A stretch of DNA of 64,000 nt, from NCBI RefSeq assembly GCF_042651965.1, contig NZ_JBHSDY010000001.1, positions 248,001 to 312,000 of the forward strand. Direction: 5' to 3'. This document shows, in pieces, positions 63,148 to 64,000 of this stretch. The notes beneath the pieces were generated by a model. That model did not search any database. It was not told the DNA's origin and saw only the letters and a program-made list of their open reading frames with translations. The stretch's first letter is position 1; each line of letters starts with the position of its first letter. Position numbers and translations under genes: made by a program. Source of the DNA: Castellaniella hirudinis (GTDB lineage: Bacteria; Pseudomonadota; Gammaproteobacteria; Burkholderiales; Burkholderiaceae_B).

Positions 63148-63804
63148 CTATTTGAGCAGAGGGCGCGCAGGGTTACCGACAACAGTCACGCCCGCTGCGA
63201 CATCCTTGGTCACAACAGCCCCCATGCCCACCACCGCACCACGACCAATCCGCAGAGGTTGCCCAGGTTTCCCTTGGCGCAATATCGCACCAGTACCAAT
63301 GTAAGCATGGTCTTCGACAACTACGTTGCCATTGCACATGACACCTGGCGCAAAAGTGACAAAATCTCCGATCACACAATCGTGCGCCACATAACTATAA
63401 ATGTTGGCATGGAACTGACGACCAATACGGATATTCGACGTCAGCGTGACAAAGGCGCACAAAATTGCCCCTTCCCCCATTGCGACATCATCCAATTGCA
63501 CCATATTGCCCGCACGTATATCCCAGGGAGACACCCCGCAGTCGCGTAAGCGATTCGACAATTTCTCTCTGATGGCCCCACTGGCAATCGCCAGGGATAC
63601 AAACCGTGCACCTGCGGGTTCGTCCAGGAACGCCTGCCATGTCAACACCCGATGCCCATTCACCTGCGGCATCGGAGGCTCATCATCGATAAACACCAAG
63701 CGATCCAAAGCTATCCCGGCTCGTGCCAAAGACTCCCGTCCCAAGGGCAACACTTCGCGACCGAAACCGGAGGCACCATAAACGGCATATAAAGGCTCAT
63801 TCAT
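63148..63804 (-). CDS. Sugar O/N-acetyltransferase of the NeuD/PglD family
   Basis: A 218-residue protein. The N-terminal Rossmann-like half (YAVYGASGFGREVLPL, RLVFIDDE) is followed by left-handed beta-helix hexapeptide repeats (IRIGRQFHANIYSYVAHDCVIG, VVEDHAYIGTGAIL, IGRGAVVGMGAVVTKDV). The catalytic His is probably in AHDCVIGDF. The start at 63804 follows GAGAGGA and overlaps the stop of the sugar transferase gene. PglD acetylates UDP-4-amino sugars, which fits the neighbours. Confidence 0.92.
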   Translation of the reverse strand: MNEPLYAVYGASGFGREVLPLGRESLARAGIALDRLVFIDDEPPMPQVNGHRVLTWQAFLDEPAGARFVSLAIASGAIREKLSNRLRDCGVSPWDIRAGNMVQLDDVAMGEGAILCAFVTLTSNIRIGRQFHANIYSYVAHDCVIGDFVTFAPGVMCNGNVVVEDHAYIGTGAILRQGKPGQPLRIGRGAVVGMGAVVTKDVAAGVTVVGNPARPLLK

Positions 63805-64000
63805 ATTCTTTCCTCTCAGAAGGCGTCCCAGTAAATCGGGCCATGGTCGCCTCACCGGAGGCGCTGATGCCATCACGCCTCAACACCCGCATGACCGTCA
63901 TCCAAAGAATTTTCACATCTAGCCAACAGGTCCGGTGATCCACATACCAGACGTCCAGCGCAAATTTTGCTTCCCAACTGATGGCATTGCGGCCATTGAC
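63797..64000 (-). CDS. Undecaprenyl-phosphate sugar transferase (PglC-like), C-terminal part only
   Basis: Sixty-seven C-terminal residues are in the window. They read NGRNAISWEAKFALDVWYV, DHRTCWLDVKILWMTVMRVL, then GISASGEATMARF, the typical end of small PglC/WcaJ-type bacterial sugar transferases. The 5' part, including the catalytic Asp-Glu, lies beyond the right edge. The position directly before a pglD-like gene supports a bacillosamine-phosphate transferase. Confidence 0.85.
   Translation of the reverse strand, partial: VNGRNAISWEAKFALDVWYVDHRTCWLDVKILWMTVMRVLRRDGISASGEATMARFTGTPSERKEYE

Noticed and set aside
1..64000. CRISPR arrays, prophage or IS elements
   Set aside because: No spaced direct repeats, no Cas, integrase or transposase (DDE/serine) genes were seen; the Rpn-like genes are the only mobile-associated family.

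Overview
The window looks like a chromosomal segment of a high-GC betaproteobacterium, most likely Burkholderiales, family Alcaligenaceae (Bordetella/Achromobacter/Castellaniella-like). The basis is the metX-metW-ampG block, the gshA type, the two-haem membrane cytochrome c5, the hemE-priA neighbourhood, the TRAP and Ddp transport operons and the uniformly GC-rich codon use. This is judged by eye; no database search was possible. There is no rRNA, prophage, CRISPR array or recognisable insertion sequence.

Region by region. 1-7.7 kb: an SBF-like transporter with a divergent AraC regulator, the translationally coupled methionine operon metX-metW-ampG (minus strand) behind what reads as a SAM-II riboswitch, an orphan LuxR-type HTH protein, a lipoprotein and gshA with a strong terminator. 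7.8-13.3 kb: a catabolic cluster (cupin, DapA-family aldolase/lyase, IclR regulator, TRAP transporter DctPQM), followed by a GNAT remnant. 13.3-16.4 kb: a classical autotransporter. 16.5-21 kb: tRNA-Arg(CCG), cytochrome c5, a HigBA-type toxin-antitoxin pair, a nitronate monooxygenase-like enzyme with an enoyl-CoA hydratase, and a small basic protein behind tandem palindromes. 21-27 kb: rep, priA and hemE, with DnaA boxes and an AT-rich stretch between priA and hemE.

27.2-38.1 kb is the most interesting part, an apparent iron (Fur) regulon. Fur box 1 precedes a TonB-dependent receptor, a small secreted protein with a TbpB/hemophilin-like C-terminal barrel, and a Slam-type outer-membrane translocon (type XI secretion). 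Fur box 2 precedes a Crp/Fnr-family regulator. Fur box 3 precedes a convergent operon encoding a NitT/TauT-like ABC importer (binding protein, permease, ATPase) and an NnrS haem-copper membrane protein. My inference is that the receptor, cargo and Slam form a haem or haemoprotein-iron acquisition machine. The ABC-NnrS operon is co-regulated by iron and has an unknown substrate.

38.3-46.9 kb: an alanine/glycine:cation symporter, a Fis-type DNA-binding protein with a degenerate receiver, and a complete ddpXABCDF operon for D-Ala-D-Ala dipeptide cleavage and uptake. 47-51.4 kb: two copies of an Rpn/DUF4351-type gene (the second broken by a deletion of about 173 bp), yegP, a DUF985 cupin and small membrane or secreted proteins. 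51.5-64 kb: a surface polysaccharide cluster on the minus strand. It carries PglC/PglD/PglE/PglF-like enzymes (a UDP-bacillosamine-type sugar), Wzx, three glycosyltransferases, two paralogous Wzy/WaaL-like proteins and a second initiating sugar transferase. It runs off the right edge.
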